DNA of 64,000 nt from contig CAYLLB010000023.1 in NCBI GenBank assembly GCA_964384215.1, positions 17,662-81,661 of the forward strand, in the 5' to 3' direction. Each line of letters opens with the position of its first letter. Position 1 is the first letter of the stretch. The translations under genes were made by a program, and so were the position numbers. The notes below the pieces were generated by a model. The model ran no database searches and was not told where the DNA came from. It saw only the letters and a list, made by a program, of their open reading frames with translations. This DNA is from JAJFUV01 sp964384215 (GTDB taxonomy: Bacteria > Acidobacteriota > Terriglobia > Bryobacterales > Bryobacteraceae). Positions 24,777 through 33,769 of the stretch are shown piece by piece.

Positions 24777-25052
24777 ATGCCAGAACCGGCAGGAAATCGA
24801 GCGGGCAGCAAGCCCCAGAACAAGGTCAAGACGGCCAAGTCCCGGCCGACGGAACAGACTTTCGAGGAACCCAGGTATCTCAAATACCTGATCGAGAATG
24901 ACATTCCGGTGTGCGTGCGCCTGGAGACCAACGAGGACGTCTTCGGCACCATCGAGTACTACGACAGCACCTTCATCCGGCTCACGCGCCAGGGCGAGCC
25001 GAACCTTTTCATCTTCAAGCACGAAATCAAGTACCTCTACGAAAAGCCCTGA
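24777..25052 (+). CDS. hfq: Hfq-like Sm-fold RNA chaperone
   Basis: A 91-residue protein that begins at the ATG at 24777, one base after the upstream stop. A basic N-terminal tail of about 25 residues (KPQNKVKTAKSR) precedes an Sm core: EEPRYLKYLIENDIPVCVRL, then GTIEYYDSTFIRL (Sm1) and IFKHEIKYLYE (Sm2, with FKH where Hfq usually has YKH). The proximal-face QDxFLN element is replaced by EEPRYLKYL. In other bacteria Hfq binds small RNAs and mRNAs. The basic tail is at the N-terminus rather than the C-terminus, which is unusual. It sits in an operon with VWFA and inositol monophosphatase genes. Confidence 0.83.
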   Translation: MPEPAGNRAGSKPQNKVKTAKSRPTEQTFEEPRYLKYLIENDIPVCVRLETNEDVFGTIEYYDSTFIRLTRQGEPNLFIFKHEIKYLYEKP

Positions 25053-25070
25053 AGGCGTTTCACAACCAGC

Positions 25071-25880
25071 ATGGCAAGCTTTCTTGAAACCAGCGTGGAG
25101 ATTGCGCGCGAAGCCGGCGCCTTGGTGGCGCAGTATTTCGCCCGCCACATACCCTACGAACTGAAAGGCGAACACGACTTGGTGACCGCCGCCGACCGCG
25201 CCAGCGAACACCTTGTGGTCGAGCGGCTGCGTGCGCATTTCCCCACCCACACCATCGTGGCCGAAGAGGGCGGCGGCGTGGACGGCTCTTCCGAGTACCG
25301 CTGGTACGTCGATCCGCTCGACGGCACCACTAACTTCGCGCACGGCCTGCCGCATTACAACGTGACGCTCGGCCTGGAGCGTGCCGGTGAGATGATCGCC
25401 GGCGTCATCTACGATCCCATGCGCAACGAGATGTTTGCGGCCGAACGCGGCGGCGGCGCGTTTCTGAACAGCCACCGCATTCACGCTTCGGGCGTCAAGC
25501 GCGTTTCCGAGAGCCTTCTCTCGACGGGCTTTCCCAACCGCAACCGGCCCGCGAACAAGAACGTGCACTTCTACTACCAGCTCGCGCTGGCCAGCCACGG
25601 CATACGCCGCGCCGGCTCGGCGGCTCTCGATGCCGCCTGGGTTGCCTGCGGGCGCCTGGAAGCCTATTGGGAGTTCGGTCTGAAGCCCTGGGACATGGCT
25701 GCGGGCGTCATCATCGTCCAGGAAGCCGGAGGGCGCGTCTCAGACATGCGCGGCGGCCCGGTCAAAATCGGGGGCGTCCACGTACTCATGGACAACGGCA
25801 AAATCCACGACGAAATGCTCTCCTGGTTCGCCGACATCTTCGCCGGCAAGTACAAAATGCCGATCCCGGCCATCGAATAG
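25071..25880 (+). CDS. Inositol monophosphatase family protein
   Basis: A 269-residue magnesium-dependent phosphatase of the SuhB/IMPase family. The first metal site is VAEEGGG, the signature VDPLDGTTNFAHG carries the central aspartates, and the C-terminal motif LKPWDMAAGVIIVQEAGG provides the last metal ligand. It dephosphorylates inositol 1-phosphate or similar sugar phosphates. It is the last gene of a four-gene run beginning with moaDE, 18 bp after hfq. Its stop is 4 bp from that of the converging VWFA gene. Confidence 0.93.
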   Translation: MASFLETSVEIAREAGALVAQYFARHIPYELKGEHDLVTAADRASEHLVVERLRAHFPTHTIVAEEGGGVDGSSEYRWYVDPLDGTTNFAHGLPHYNVTLGLERAGEMIAGVIYDPMRNEMFAAERGGGAFLNSHRIHASGVKRVSESLLSTGFPNRNRPANKNVHFYYQLALASHGIRRAGSAALDAAWVACGRLEAYWEFGLKPWDMAAGVIIVQEAGGRVSDMRGGPVKIGGVHVLMDNGKIHDEMLSWFADIFAGKYKMPIPAIE

Positions 25881-25884
25881 CCTG

Positions 25885-27528
25885 CTAAGGCTGCTTCAGC
25901 CGCGATGCCGGCACAACCAGCGAGCCAAGGGCTCCTGACATGCGATCCTGGACCACGATTCGGACGGTGGCTGCCTTTTCTTTAAGTTGGATCGTTTTCC
26001 GCAGGATCAAGCCCTCGTCCAGAGCCTTCGCGTACTCCTCCTGGCTGAAGTCGATTTTGATCGTAGTGCGGAAGAGGTCCACTACCGCGCCGGCCGCATC
26101 CTGCTGCGCAAACAGCGCTTCAACGCTTCCCGCCAGCCTTTCCCCCCTGCGCTCGATGGTGACTTGGCGCGTATCGGCGACGACTTCGGCGCCTATCGCG
26201 CCACCGGGCACCGCATCTTTTCGGCTGATGCGTAGTGTGAGATCTATGCCGGTAGCCGGGAGAGGACTGATCAGTGCCGCTCGCAGAGCGAGGGTCCGGT
26301 CTGCATCCGTCGGCTGGCTCCCGGCGTATGCTATGTACCCTTTCCGAAAACGCAAGCGCACGCCTTCGCGCCGCGTTTTCACGGTCAAATTGTGAAACTT
26401 CCCATCCAGGTCGTCCGCATCGGGATAGAAGCCCAGCGTGTATGTCGCATCGGCGTCGGCGACCGCCCGCTCGATGGCGCCGCTCAAGTCGTTCGAATTG
26501 TAAAAAGCCCGGCCTCCTGTACCCGACGCCAGTTCCTCCATCGTCTCGTGCGACGACCGGGCTTCATCCCGGAGACCGACGGGCAAAGGGCGCTGCCCCT
26601 GCGCTTGGCCCTGGGTGGCATCTTTGAATGCGGTATCCATCGCCAGGCCGCCCGCGTCCACGGGATAAATGACAATGTTCGCCTGGTTGAACAGCCGTGT
26701 TACGCGGTCCGCTTGTCCTCGAAACGTCGTCATCTCGCGATCCCTGCCCGCCAGCCCGGATTTCCATGCCTCCGGGTCAGTCGTCCCGACTGAGAACGGG
26801 AAGCCGCCCGACACCCAGACGAGATTCTTCCGCCCCGGAATCCCGGACAGATGGTTTGCAATCGCCTCCATGGCGCCCAGCGTCACCCGGCCGCGGTTGA
26901 CCTTGGCATGGTCGGCCAGGACGCCGTTCAAATGCTCCATGATGGCGTCCAGTTCCGGGATGCCCGTTTTCAGTTGCGCGGCCGGATCCGAGACGGCTTC
27001 ATCGCTCGAATAGACGCCCCGGAACCGCGTCAGGAATGCGATCAGTTCATTGGGATCGCTGGTGAAGTCATGGACTACATGAAGCGACTTCGCGAGAAGG
27101 TACAATGCAATCCGCTGTTGGGGGTCCACCTGGCGAAGCCACTTGATCACTTCCCGGCGCGCGAAGGTCTGGTTGCGAAAGCTGGTGTTCAGGCAGTCGA
27201 GAAGAAGGACCGTGGCGGACACCGGCCCTGCTCCGTCTTGACCGGCAGGTTTTGAAAATGTACCGGAAAGCACGTGACCCGCGGGCGGACCGGCTGCCGC
27301 CCGTTGCGGCGCCATGAACGCGCTGATCGGCCGCGGTTTTCCACGATCCAGGAGGGTGAAATCGTCCTTTGAAAGATCAAGAATCGGGCCGCCCTTGCCG
27401 GTCACGATGACATTCACTTGTACGAGCGCGGTTGTGGATCGAAAACCTAGAACGTCGGGCTGGGCTGTGGAAGCGGTGGCGAAGACTGCGGATACGAGCA
27501 AGGACACAGCAAGGATGCTGGCCGTCAT
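25885..27528 (-). CDS. Secreted VWFA-related protein of the acidobacterial type
   Basis: A 547-residue protein with a signal peptide (SILAVSLLVSAVFATASTAQ) and the family opening STTALVQVNVIVTGKGGPILDLSKDDFTLLDRGKPRPISAF. The central A-domain-like part has VLLLDCLNT at the first strand, where the metal-binding serines are not conserved, and GRKNLVWVSGGFPF further on. The YTLGFYPDADDLDGKFHNLTV...KGYIAY block closes the VWFA-related core. A C-terminal beta-rich domain of about 160 residues follows (LRAALISPLPATGIDL onward). It is larger than the VWFA gene at 23819 and only distantly similar. Function unknown. Confidence 0.85.
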   Translation of the reverse strand: MTASILAVSLLVSAVFATASTAQPDVLGFRSTTALVQVNVIVTGKGGPILDLSKDDFTLLDRGKPRPISAFMAPQRAAAGPPAGHVLSGTFSKPAGQDGAGPVSATVLLLDCLNTSFRNQTFARREVIKWLRQVDPQQRIALYLLAKSLHVVHDFTSDPNELIAFLTRFRGVYSSDEAVSDPAAQLKTGIPELDAIMEHLNGVLADHAKVNRGRVTLGAMEAIANHLSGIPGRKNLVWVSGGFPFSVGTTDPEAWKSGLAGRDREMTTFRGQADRVTRLFNQANIVIYPVDAGGLAMDTAFKDATQGQAQGQRPLPVGLRDEARSSHETMEELASGTGGRAFYNSNDLSGAIERAVADADATYTLGFYPDADDLDGKFHNLTVKTRREGVRLRFRKGYIAYAGSQPTDADRTLALRAALISPLPATGIDLTLRISRKDAVPGGAIGAEVVADTRQVTIERRGERLAGSVEALFAQQDAAGAVVDLFRTTIKIDFSQEEYAKALDEGLILRKTIQLKEKAATVRIVVQDRMSGALGSLVVPASRLKQP

Positions 27529-27598
27529 GGCAGTTGTCGAACACGTTCAGTCTATCAAGGGCTCGATCCTGCTACAATGCAACGCGGACCAACGCAAC

Positions 27599-28675
27599 AT
27601 GACCGACCGGGAACGTTTCCACGCCTCGATGCAGTACGGCGCGGTTGACCGCGCGCCCTTCCACGAATTTCCCTGGCCCACCTGGCCCGAAACCGATGAG
27701 CGGTGGGCCGCCGAAGGCGGCTACGACCCTCAGCACACCAGCTTCGGCTGCGATAAGTGGGTGATCGAGTTCAAGTGGTTCTATCCGACCCCCCCGTTCG
27801 ATCGCGAAGTCCTCAGCGAAGACGAGAACACGGTCACCTACGTCGAAAGCCAGGGCATCGTGGTGCGGGAATTCAAGAACAACCCGCTCAGCTCGATGCC
27901 GCAATTCGTGCGTTTCCCGGTCCAGACGCGCGACGAGTTCCGCAAGTTCTGGCGCGAGCGCATGCAGCCGGATCTGGCGGCGCGCATCGGGCCGGACTGG
28001 CGCGCCCAGATGAGGAAGTTCAAGGACCGCGACTACCTGTTCGTAGTGCTGGCGGACCGCTGGGGCGGTTTCTTCGGCGGCCCACGCAACCTGGTGGGCG
28101 TCGAAACGCTCTGCATGATGTTTCGCGACGACCCCGCCTTCGTCGAAGAGATGATGGACGCAACAGCCGATTTCCTCATCGCCATGCTCGGTCAAATGCT
28201 TGAGGAAACCTCCATCGACGTGCTGGGTTTCTGGGAGGACATGGGCTACAAGTCGGGGCCGCTGATTTCTCCCGCCATGGTGAAGAAGTTCATGGCGCCG
28301 CGCTACCGGCGCGTAGTCGATTTCGCCCGCGCGCACGGCGTGCAGTGGTTCTGCCTGGACAGCGACGGCAAGGTGGATTCACTAGTGCCTATCTGGCTCG
28401 ACGCCGGCATCGACATCCTCTATCCCTTCGAAGTGCAGGCCGGCATGAATGTCGTTGAGCTTCGCAAGCGCTTCGGACGTGACCTCCGTATGTGGGGCGG
28501 AGTCGACAAGCGCGCTTTGCTGCACGGCCGCGCGGAGATCGAAGCGGAAGTCGATCGACTGCGAGATCTTATCCATGACGGCGGCTACGTCCCCATGCTG
28601 GACCACAGCGCGCCGCCAGACATTTCTTACGCGAACTACTGTTACTACATGGAACGGCTCAAAGCGGCCCTATAA
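27599..28675 (+). CDS. Uroporphyrinogen decarboxylase-family protein
   Basis: A 358-residue protein of the UroD/cobalamin-dependent methyltransferase-like fold. It begins MTDRERFHASMQYGAVDRAPFHEFPWPTW and ends in the barrel strands DILYPFEVQAGMNVVELRKRFG, LRMWGGVDKRALL and GGYVPMLDHSAPPDISY. It lacks the N-terminal RPVWFMRQAG-type substrate motif of true heme-pathway HemE, so I do not call it hemE; related proteins act as methyltransferases or have unknown roles. The ATG at 27599 is used because the frame upstream overlaps the divergent VWFA gene. Its end overlaps the manA end by 6 bp. Confidence 0.8.
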   Translation: MTDRERFHASMQYGAVDRAPFHEFPWPTWPETDERWAAEGGYDPQHTSFGCDKWVIEFKWFYPTPPFDREVLSEDENTVTYVESQGIVVREFKNNPLSSMPQFVRFPVQTRDEFRKFWRERMQPDLAARIGPDWRAQMRKFKDRDYLFVVLADRWGGFFGGPRNLVGVETLCMMFRDDPAFVEEMMDATADFLIAMLGQMLEETSIDVLGFWEDMGYKSGPLISPAMVKKFMAPRYRRVVDFARAHGVQWFCLDSDGKVDSLVPIWLDAGIDILYPFEVQAGMNVVELRKRFGRDLRMWGGVDKRALLHGRAEIEAEVDRLRDLIHDGGYVPMLDHSAPPDISYANYCYYMERLKAAL

Positions 28676-29491
28676 GGACAGTCGGAATCGCGCCCCGAGC
28701 AAGGTGCAGGAGGTCCCGGCACGAAGCCGGGAAACCATGCCCGCTGGAATCAGCCATGCATCGCCGGCCTTGAACCCGGCGGCGTCGAGAAACCCAGTTC
28801 CGTCCAGCACAATCAGGATCAGCCCGCCCGCCAACTCGCAGCCGTCCTCCGCCGTCACTCGCAACCGCTCCACCGCGAAATGCCCGCATTGGACAAGCAA
28901 CTCGCGGTCCCCAGCGACCGTCCCCGGCTCAACTCTCAGAGGGCCTGGCCGTAAGTGGGCGACATCCACGGCTTTTTCCACATGCAATTCGCGAGGGCGG
29001 CCGTAGTCATACAACCGGTAAGTAACGTCGGAATTCTGCTGGATTTCGCAGAGCGCAATTCCCGCACCGATGGCGTGAATCACTCCCGCGGGTGTGAACA
29101 GCACATCGCCCGCCGATACCGGCACCCAGTTGAGCAGACTCTCTATTTCTCCGGACAGCGCCGCTTCACGGAGGCGTTCGCGCGAAACCGGTTCGCGCAA
29201 ACCGTGGGCAATTCGCGCGCCAGGCTCGGCCCGCAAAATCACCCACATCTCCGTCTTCCCGCAGGAATCCTCATGCTGCCGTGCGTACTCGTCGCCCGGA
29301 TGTACCTGCACGGAAAGCGCCTCGCTTGTGTAGAGGAACTTCACCAGCAGCGGCAACCGGACGCTTTCTGGATGCTCGAGCCAGATTTCGCCGATCTTCT
29401 CCTCCACGTCGCGGTGCCAGGGCTCCAGCTTCGTCACGCCCCAAACTTTGGGAACCGGCCTCGGAACCAAACGCACCGCGGCGGAGTCCAT
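28670..29491 (-). CDS. manA: Mannose-6-phosphate isomerase, type I
   Basis: A 273-residue zinc isomerase that interconverts mannose 6-phosphate and fructose 6-phosphate. The zinc-site motifs are VQVHPGDEYA, KTEMWVIL and GVIHAIGAG; the C-terminal beta domain (FLDAAGFKAGDAWLIPAG) is shorter than in long ManA proteins, close to the compact bacterial form. The ATG at 29491 overlaps the stop of the aminotransferase gene (TGATG), which decides the start and makes translational coupling likely. The phosphohexomutase at the left edge would act in the same sugar-phosphate area, but it is far away. Confidence 0.9.
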   Translation of the reverse strand: MDSAAVRLVPRPVPKVWGVTKLEPWHRDVEEKIGEIWLEHPESVRLPLLVKFLYTSEALSVQVHPGDEYARQHEDSCGKTEMWVILRAEPGARIAHGLREPVSRERLREAALSGEIESLLNWVPVSAGDVLFTPAGVIHAIGAGIALCEIQQNSDVTYRLYDYGRPRELHVEKAVDVAHLRPGPLRVEPGTVAGDRELLVQCGHFAVERLRVTAEDGCELAGGLILIVLDGTGFLDAAGFKAGDAWLIPAGMVSRLRAGTSCTLLGARFRLSL

Positions 29492-30678
29492 CAGGAAGCA
29501 CCTCGCACGAACTTCTCCAGGCGGTCCATGCCGCGTTCCAACTGCGCCATCGAGGCGGCATAGGAAATACGGATGTGCTCCGAGGTGCCGAAAGCGTCGC
29601 CGGGCACAACAGCAAGTAGTTCCTGCTCCAGCAGGCGCGAGGCAAAATCGCTCGCGTTGGCGCACGCCATCCGCGTCATGGCTTCGTTGACATTCGGGTA
29701 GACGTAAAAAGCGCCTTGTGGAGGGCGAATGGACATGCCCGGCATGGCGGTCAGCCGCGACAGTACATACTCGCGCCGCCCGCGGTATTCAGCCAGCATG
29801 CGGGCAACCGAGTCCTGCGGCCCGCTCAGAGCCTCCAGAGCCGCCGCCTGCGCCACGGATGTCGGACTGGTGGTGGTGTGGCTCTGCAGCCGCGTCATGG
29901 CGCGGATCAGCGGTTCCGGTGCCAGCCCGTAGCCGATGCGCCACCCCGTCATGGCGTAAGTCTTCGACACCGAACCCGAAATGATCAGGTTCTCATGCGC
30001 CGCCTTGTGCGAGCCGGCCGAATAGAGTGGCGCGTCGTACAGGAAACGCGCGTAGCTCTCATCGCTCAACACCCAAATGCCGCGCGCGTGCGCCAGGTCC
30101 AGGATGGCTTCGAATTCCGTCTTTTCGACAACCGCGCCCGTGGGGTTTGACGGCGAGTTGATGATAATCAAGCGTGTGCGCGCCGTAAGCGCGGCTTCGA
30201 TCAGCGCCGCCGTCACGCGGAATCCATCGGATTCAAGGGTCTGCACGTAGACCGGCCGCCCGCCGGCATACTCCACCACGTCGCGGTATGTCATCCAGAA
30301 AGGCACTGGGATTACGGCTTCGTCGCCCGGATCGACGAGCGACTGGATGGCGTTGAATATGACGTGTTTTCCCCCCACCGAGATCATGCACTCTTCAGGT
30401 GCGTACCGGGAGCCGAAATCGGCCTCGTGCCGCCGGCAAACGGCCTCGCGCAGCTCGGGAATCCCGCCGATAGCCGTATAGCGCGTGAAGTTCCGCTCAA
30501 TGGCCGCTAACGCCGCGCGCTTGGCGTTGTCCGGAGTCGGAAAATCCGGTTCGCCTACGCCAAGATCGACCACGTCCGCACCCTGCCTGCGCAAACGCTC
30601 GGCGGCGGCAGCCGCTTTCGCGGTCGAGGAGAGCTTTATGGAACCAAGGCGTTCGGACAGACGCATTTCGGCGGTCAT
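29491..30678 (-). CDS. Class I/II PLP-dependent aminotransferase (aspartate aminotransferase-like)
   Basis: A 395-residue fold-type I aminotransferase. YTAIGGIPELREAVCRRH, the NSPSNPTGAVV motif (residues 174-181) and the PLP lysine Lys239 in SGSVSKTYAMTGWRIGY are complete, as is the C-terminal RISYAAS with its carboxylate-binding arginine. It probably transaminates aspartate or a similar amino acid; related subgroups use kynurenine or alanine, and I cannot choose. It overlaps the upstream coaD stop by 4 bp and is followed by manA in a three-gene minus-strand operon. Confidence 0.92.
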   Translation of the reverse strand: MTAEMRLSERLGSIKLSSTAKAAAAAERLRRQGADVVDLGVGEPDFPTPDNAKRAALAAIERNFTRYTAIGGIPELREAVCRRHEADFGSRYAPEECMISVGGKHVIFNAIQSLVDPGDEAVIPVPFWMTYRDVVEYAGGRPVYVQTLESDGFRVTAALIEAALTARTRLIIINSPSNPTGAVVEKTEFEAILDLAHARGIWVLSDESYARFLYDAPLYSAGSHKAAHENLIISGSVSKTYAMTGWRIGYGLAPEPLIRAMTRLQSHTTTSPTSVAQAAALEALSGPQDSVARMLAEYRGRREYVLSRLTAMPGMSIRPPQGAFYVYPNVNEAMTRMACANASDFASRLLEQELLAVVPGDAFGTSEHIRISYAASMAQLERGMDRLEKFVRGAS

Positions 30679-31190
30679 CGTCTTTCCTGTTTGTCCCCCA
30701 GCAACCGGTCCCGTAAACGCGCTTCGACCAGCGGCGGCACCAATCCCGAAATGTTCCCACCCAGGCCGATCACCTGCTTGACCAGCCGCGAACTGACGAA
30801 GCTGTAAGCCTCGCCCGCCATGAGGAATACCGTTTCGATGTCCGGGCGCAGACGACGATTCATCAGCGCCATCTGCAGTTCATATTCGTAGTCCGAAATG
30901 GCGCGTATGCCGCGCAGCAAGGCCGTGGCGCCGCGCTGGGAAGCATAGTCGACCAGCAAGCCGTTGAACGAGTCCACTTCCACGTTCGGATAAGCTTTCA
31001 CCGACTGCGCCAACATCTCCCTGCGCTCAGCCACGCTGAATAATGGCTCTTTGGCGTCGTTGCTGAGAATGGCTACGATCAGCCGGTTGAAAAGCCGCGA
31101 GCCGCGTTCGATCAAGTCCAAATGACCGTAAGTGATAGGATCGAAAGAGCCAGGATAGATGGCCACGGAACCTTGATTGGGATTGGGCAA
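30675..31190 (-). CDS. coaD: Pantetheine-phosphate adenylyltransferase
   Basis: A 171-residue enzyme of the penultimate step in coenzyme A synthesis. The nucleotidyltransferase motif is YPGSFDPITYGHLDLI (the T/HxGH site), followed by LLRGIRAISDYEYELQMALMNRRL and the ISSR-like SFVSSRLVKQVIGLGGN. Length is normal. It heads the coaD-aminotransferase-manA run; an AGATACCTC region with a purine-rich ribosome site precedes the ATG. Divergent from the dehydratase gene by about 65 bp. Confidence 0.95.
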   Translation of the reverse strand: MPNPNQGSVAIYPGSFDPITYGHLDLIERGSRLFNRLIVAILSNDAKEPLFSVAERREMLAQSVKAYPNVEVDSFNGLLVDYASQRGATALLRGIRAISDYEYELQMALMNRRLRPDIETVFLMAGEAYSFVSSRLVKQVIGLGGNISGLVPPLVEARLRDRLLGDKQERR

Positions 31191-31255
31191 GAGGTATCTC
31201 CGTTACTAGCCGAGGTTCTACTCAATTCTAGCGAACATTGGAGGCGAGTCTCACT

Positions 31256-33163
31256 ATGGATGACCGGATTTATGACGTCCGCACCCGCGTTCCAGGCCCC
31301 CGGGGAGCGCTGCCCCTGACGCCGGACCTGCTCCGCAATCATCCCTCGGGCGACGTCTTCGGTTGGACCATGGATGCCGCCATGGGTTGGGATCCCTCCA
31401 AGCTGGGTTCGCCCGAAGTGCTGATCCTCAGCACGCACGGCGGTTTCCGTGCCCCCGATGGCACGCCTATCGCGCTCGGCTACCACACGGGGCACTACGA
31501 GGTCGGCCTGCTGGTGGAGGCCGCTGCGCGCGAGTTGAAGGAGCGCGGTGCTGTGCCTTTCGCCGGCTATTGCACCGATCCCTGCGACGGCCGCACGCAG
31601 GGCACCGCGGGTATGTTCGACAGCTTGGCCTACCGCAACGACGCCGCCACGGTCCTCGGCCGCCTGATCCGGTCGCTGCCCACGAGGAGCGGAGTCGTGG
31701 GCATCGCCACCTGCGATAAGGGTTTGCCGGCCATGATGATGGCTCTGGCGGCCGCGCGCGATCTACCGTGTGTGCTGGTGCCGGGCGGCGCCACCCTGGG
31801 CCCCGAAAAAGGCGAGGACGCCGGACAGGTGCAGTCGATCGGCGCACGCTATTCGCAAGGCGAAATCTCGCTCGAATACGCCGCCGAGGTCGCCTGCCGG
31901 GCCTGCGCGTCCCCCGGCGGCGGCTGCAATTTTCTGGGAACCGCTGGAACGTCGCAGGTGATCGGTGAAGCGCTCGGCATGACCATTCCGCACGCGGCGC
32001 TGGCACCCAGCGGCCACCCGGTCTGGCTCGACATGGCGCACCGATCCGCCCAGGCTGTGCTTACTCTCATCGGGCGCGGCATCCACATGAAGGACATCCT
32101 CACCCAGGCAAGCGTGCGCAACGCGATGGTGGTGCATGCAGCCTTCGGCGGCTCCACCAACCTGATCCTGCACCTGCCCGCCATCGTCTTTTCCGCTGGC
32201 CTGGCGCGCCCCGGCGTGGCCGATTGGATCGAAGTAAATCGCCAGACGCCGCGCCTGGTCGATGTCCTGCCTAACGGGCCGCGCAACCATTTCACCGTGG
32301 AAGTGTTCCTGGCCGGCGGCGTCCCCGAGGTGATGCTGCATCTGCGGCGGGCCGGGTTGCTCGATCTGAAAGCCATGACCGTGAGCGGCCGCACGCTGGG
32401 TGAAAACCTCGACGAGTGGGAAGGTTCCGAACGCCGCGCCAAACTTCGCGCCACGCTCAAAGACCGTAACGGCATCGACCCGGACGACGTCATCTTCTCG
32501 CCCGATGAAGCGCGCCGGCGTGGCATCACGTCCACCGTGTGCTTCCCCACCGGCAACCTTGCCCCGGAAGGTTCGGTGGTGAAGTGCACCGCAATCGACC
32601 CGAGCGTAGTGGACACCGACGGCGTCTACCGCAAACGCGGACCGGCTCGCGTGTTCACTACCGAGGCCGCAGCCATCGAAGCCGTCAAGGCTGGCGAAAT
32701 CCAGCCCGGCGACATCCTGGTGCTCGCCGGCCGCGGGCCCATGGGCACCGGCATGGAGGAGACCTTCCAACTAACGAGCGCGCTCAAGTACCTGAGCTAC
32801 GGCAAACAGATCGCGCTCATCACCGATGCCCGTTTCAGCGGCGTCTCCACGGGTGCCTGCATCGGCCACGTCTCACCCGAAGCACTCGCCGGCGGTCCCA
32901 TCGGCAAGCTGCGCGACGGCGACATGATCGAAATTGTGATCGACCGCGTGCGCCTGGAGGGCAGAATCAACCTGGCCGAACAAAACGCCGAAAAGATACT
33001 GGCTGAACGCCCGCCTCACCCGGGGCTTGCACCCGACGAGCGCCTGCCCGATGCAACGCGGCTATGGGCCGCTCTTCAGCAGGTAAGTGGGGGAAGTTGG
33101 GGCGGCGCGGTGTATGACGTCGAAGCCATCCTACGTGCTCTCGGCGTCAACCCGGCGTCGTAA
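31256..33163 (+). CDS. YjhG/YagF-type dehydratase of the IlvD/Edd family
   Basis: A 635-residue sugar-acid dehydratase. The Fe-S cluster cysteines lie in YCTDPCDGRTQGT, GIATCDKGLPAMMMA and GGGCNFLGTAGTSQVI. The opening with VRTRVPGPRGALPLTPDLL and the MDAAMGWDPSKL segment are typical of the YjhG/YagF branch, whose members dehydrate D-xylonate and related aldonates, rather than of IlvD itself. The start is the ATG at 31256, eight bases after a GGAGGCGAG site; a TTG at 31238 is also in frame. It overlaps the 3' end of thiE by 33 bp on the other strand. The sugar kinase at 239 would suit the same aldonate chemistry, but it is distant. Confidence 0.87.
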   Translation: MDDRIYDVRTRVPGPRGALPLTPDLLRNHPSGDVFGWTMDAAMGWDPSKLGSPEVLILSTHGGFRAPDGTPIALGYHTGHYEVGLLVEAAARELKERGAVPFAGYCTDPCDGRTQGTAGMFDSLAYRNDAATVLGRLIRSLPTRSGVVGIATCDKGLPAMMMALAAARDLPCVLVPGGATLGPEKGEDAGQVQSIGARYSQGEISLEYAAEVACRACASPGGGCNFLGTAGTSQVIGEALGMTIPHAALAPSGHPVWLDMAHRSAQAVLTLIGRGIHMKDILTQASVRNAMVVHAAFGGSTNLILHLPAIVFSAGLARPGVADWIEVNRQTPRLVDVLPNGPRNHFTVEVFLAGGVPEVMLHLRRAGLLDLKAMTVSGRTLGENLDEWEGSERRAKLRATLKDRNGIDPDDVIFSPDEARRRGITSTVCFPTGNLAPEGSVVKCTAIDPSVVDTDGVYRKRGPARVFTTEAAAIEAVKAGEIQPGDILVLAGRGPMGTGMEETFQLTSALKYLSYGKQIALITDARFSGVSTGACIGHVSPEALAGGPIGKLRDGDMIEIVIDRVRLEGRINLAEQNAEKILAERPPHPGLAPDERLPDATRLWAALQQVSGGSWGGAVYDVEAILRALGVNPAS

Positions 33164-33769
33164 TTCCCTGGCGGCCTGTTCCGGATCCACGGCTCCGCAA
33201 ATCGCCGAAACCACGGCGACACCGTCGGCACCGGCACGGATTACCTCCGCTGCGTTCGCCGCCGAGATGCCGCCGATTCCCACCAGCACCTGGCGCGAAA
33301 CCGTGCGCAGCCGCCGGAGCCCGTCAAGCCCCCACTCCGGGGCCGTGTCCGTTTTGGTGGGTGTCGAAAACACGGGGCTGACACCGTAATATGCCGCGCC
33401 CAACCCCTCGGCTTCCGCAGCCTGTTCCATCGTTTCAATCGAAAGCCCGATCAGGGCCTCCGGGCCGAGCAACCTGCGCGCATCGCGGAAATCCATGTCC
33501 GATTGCCCGATGTGCACACCATCGGCGCCCACGGCCAGCGCCACATCCACGCGGTCGTTTATGATCAGGGGGACCGCGAACGGCTCCAGCAGCTTCTTCA
33601 GTCTCCGGCCAAGTTCCACAAACTCTCGCGTGCCGCACTCTTTTTCACGAAGTTGTACTGCTGTGACACCGCCGCGCACGGCGGCGCACACGAGGTCTTC
33701 AATCGGTCGCGCGCCCGCAATGTGGCGGTCCGTTACGAGGTACAGACGCCAGTCGGCGGGCCGCTTCAT
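33131..33769 (-). CDS. thiE: Thiamine-phosphate synthase
   Basis: A 212-residue TIM-barrel enzyme that joins the pyrimidine and thiazole moieties of thiamine. The motifs YLVTDRHI, VQLREKE, PLIINDRVDVALAVGADGVHIGQSD, YYGVSPVFSTPTKTD and VGIGGI are all present. The frame is open far upstream to 34549, but the ATG at 33769 opens the conserved region and overlaps the thiM stop by 4 bp (ATGA), which settles the start. Its last 33 bases overlap the end of the converging dehydratase gene. Confidence 0.95.
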   Translation of the reverse strand: MKRPADWRLYLVTDRHIAGARPIEDLVCAAVRGGVTAVQLREKECGTREFVELGRRLKKLLEPFAVPLIINDRVDVALAVGADGVHIGQSDMDFRDARRLLGPEALIGLSIETMEQAAEAEGLGAAYYGVSPVFSTPTKTDTAPEWGLDGLRRLRTVSRQVLVGIGGISAANAAEVIRAGADGVAVVSAICGAVDPEQAARELRRRVDAEST

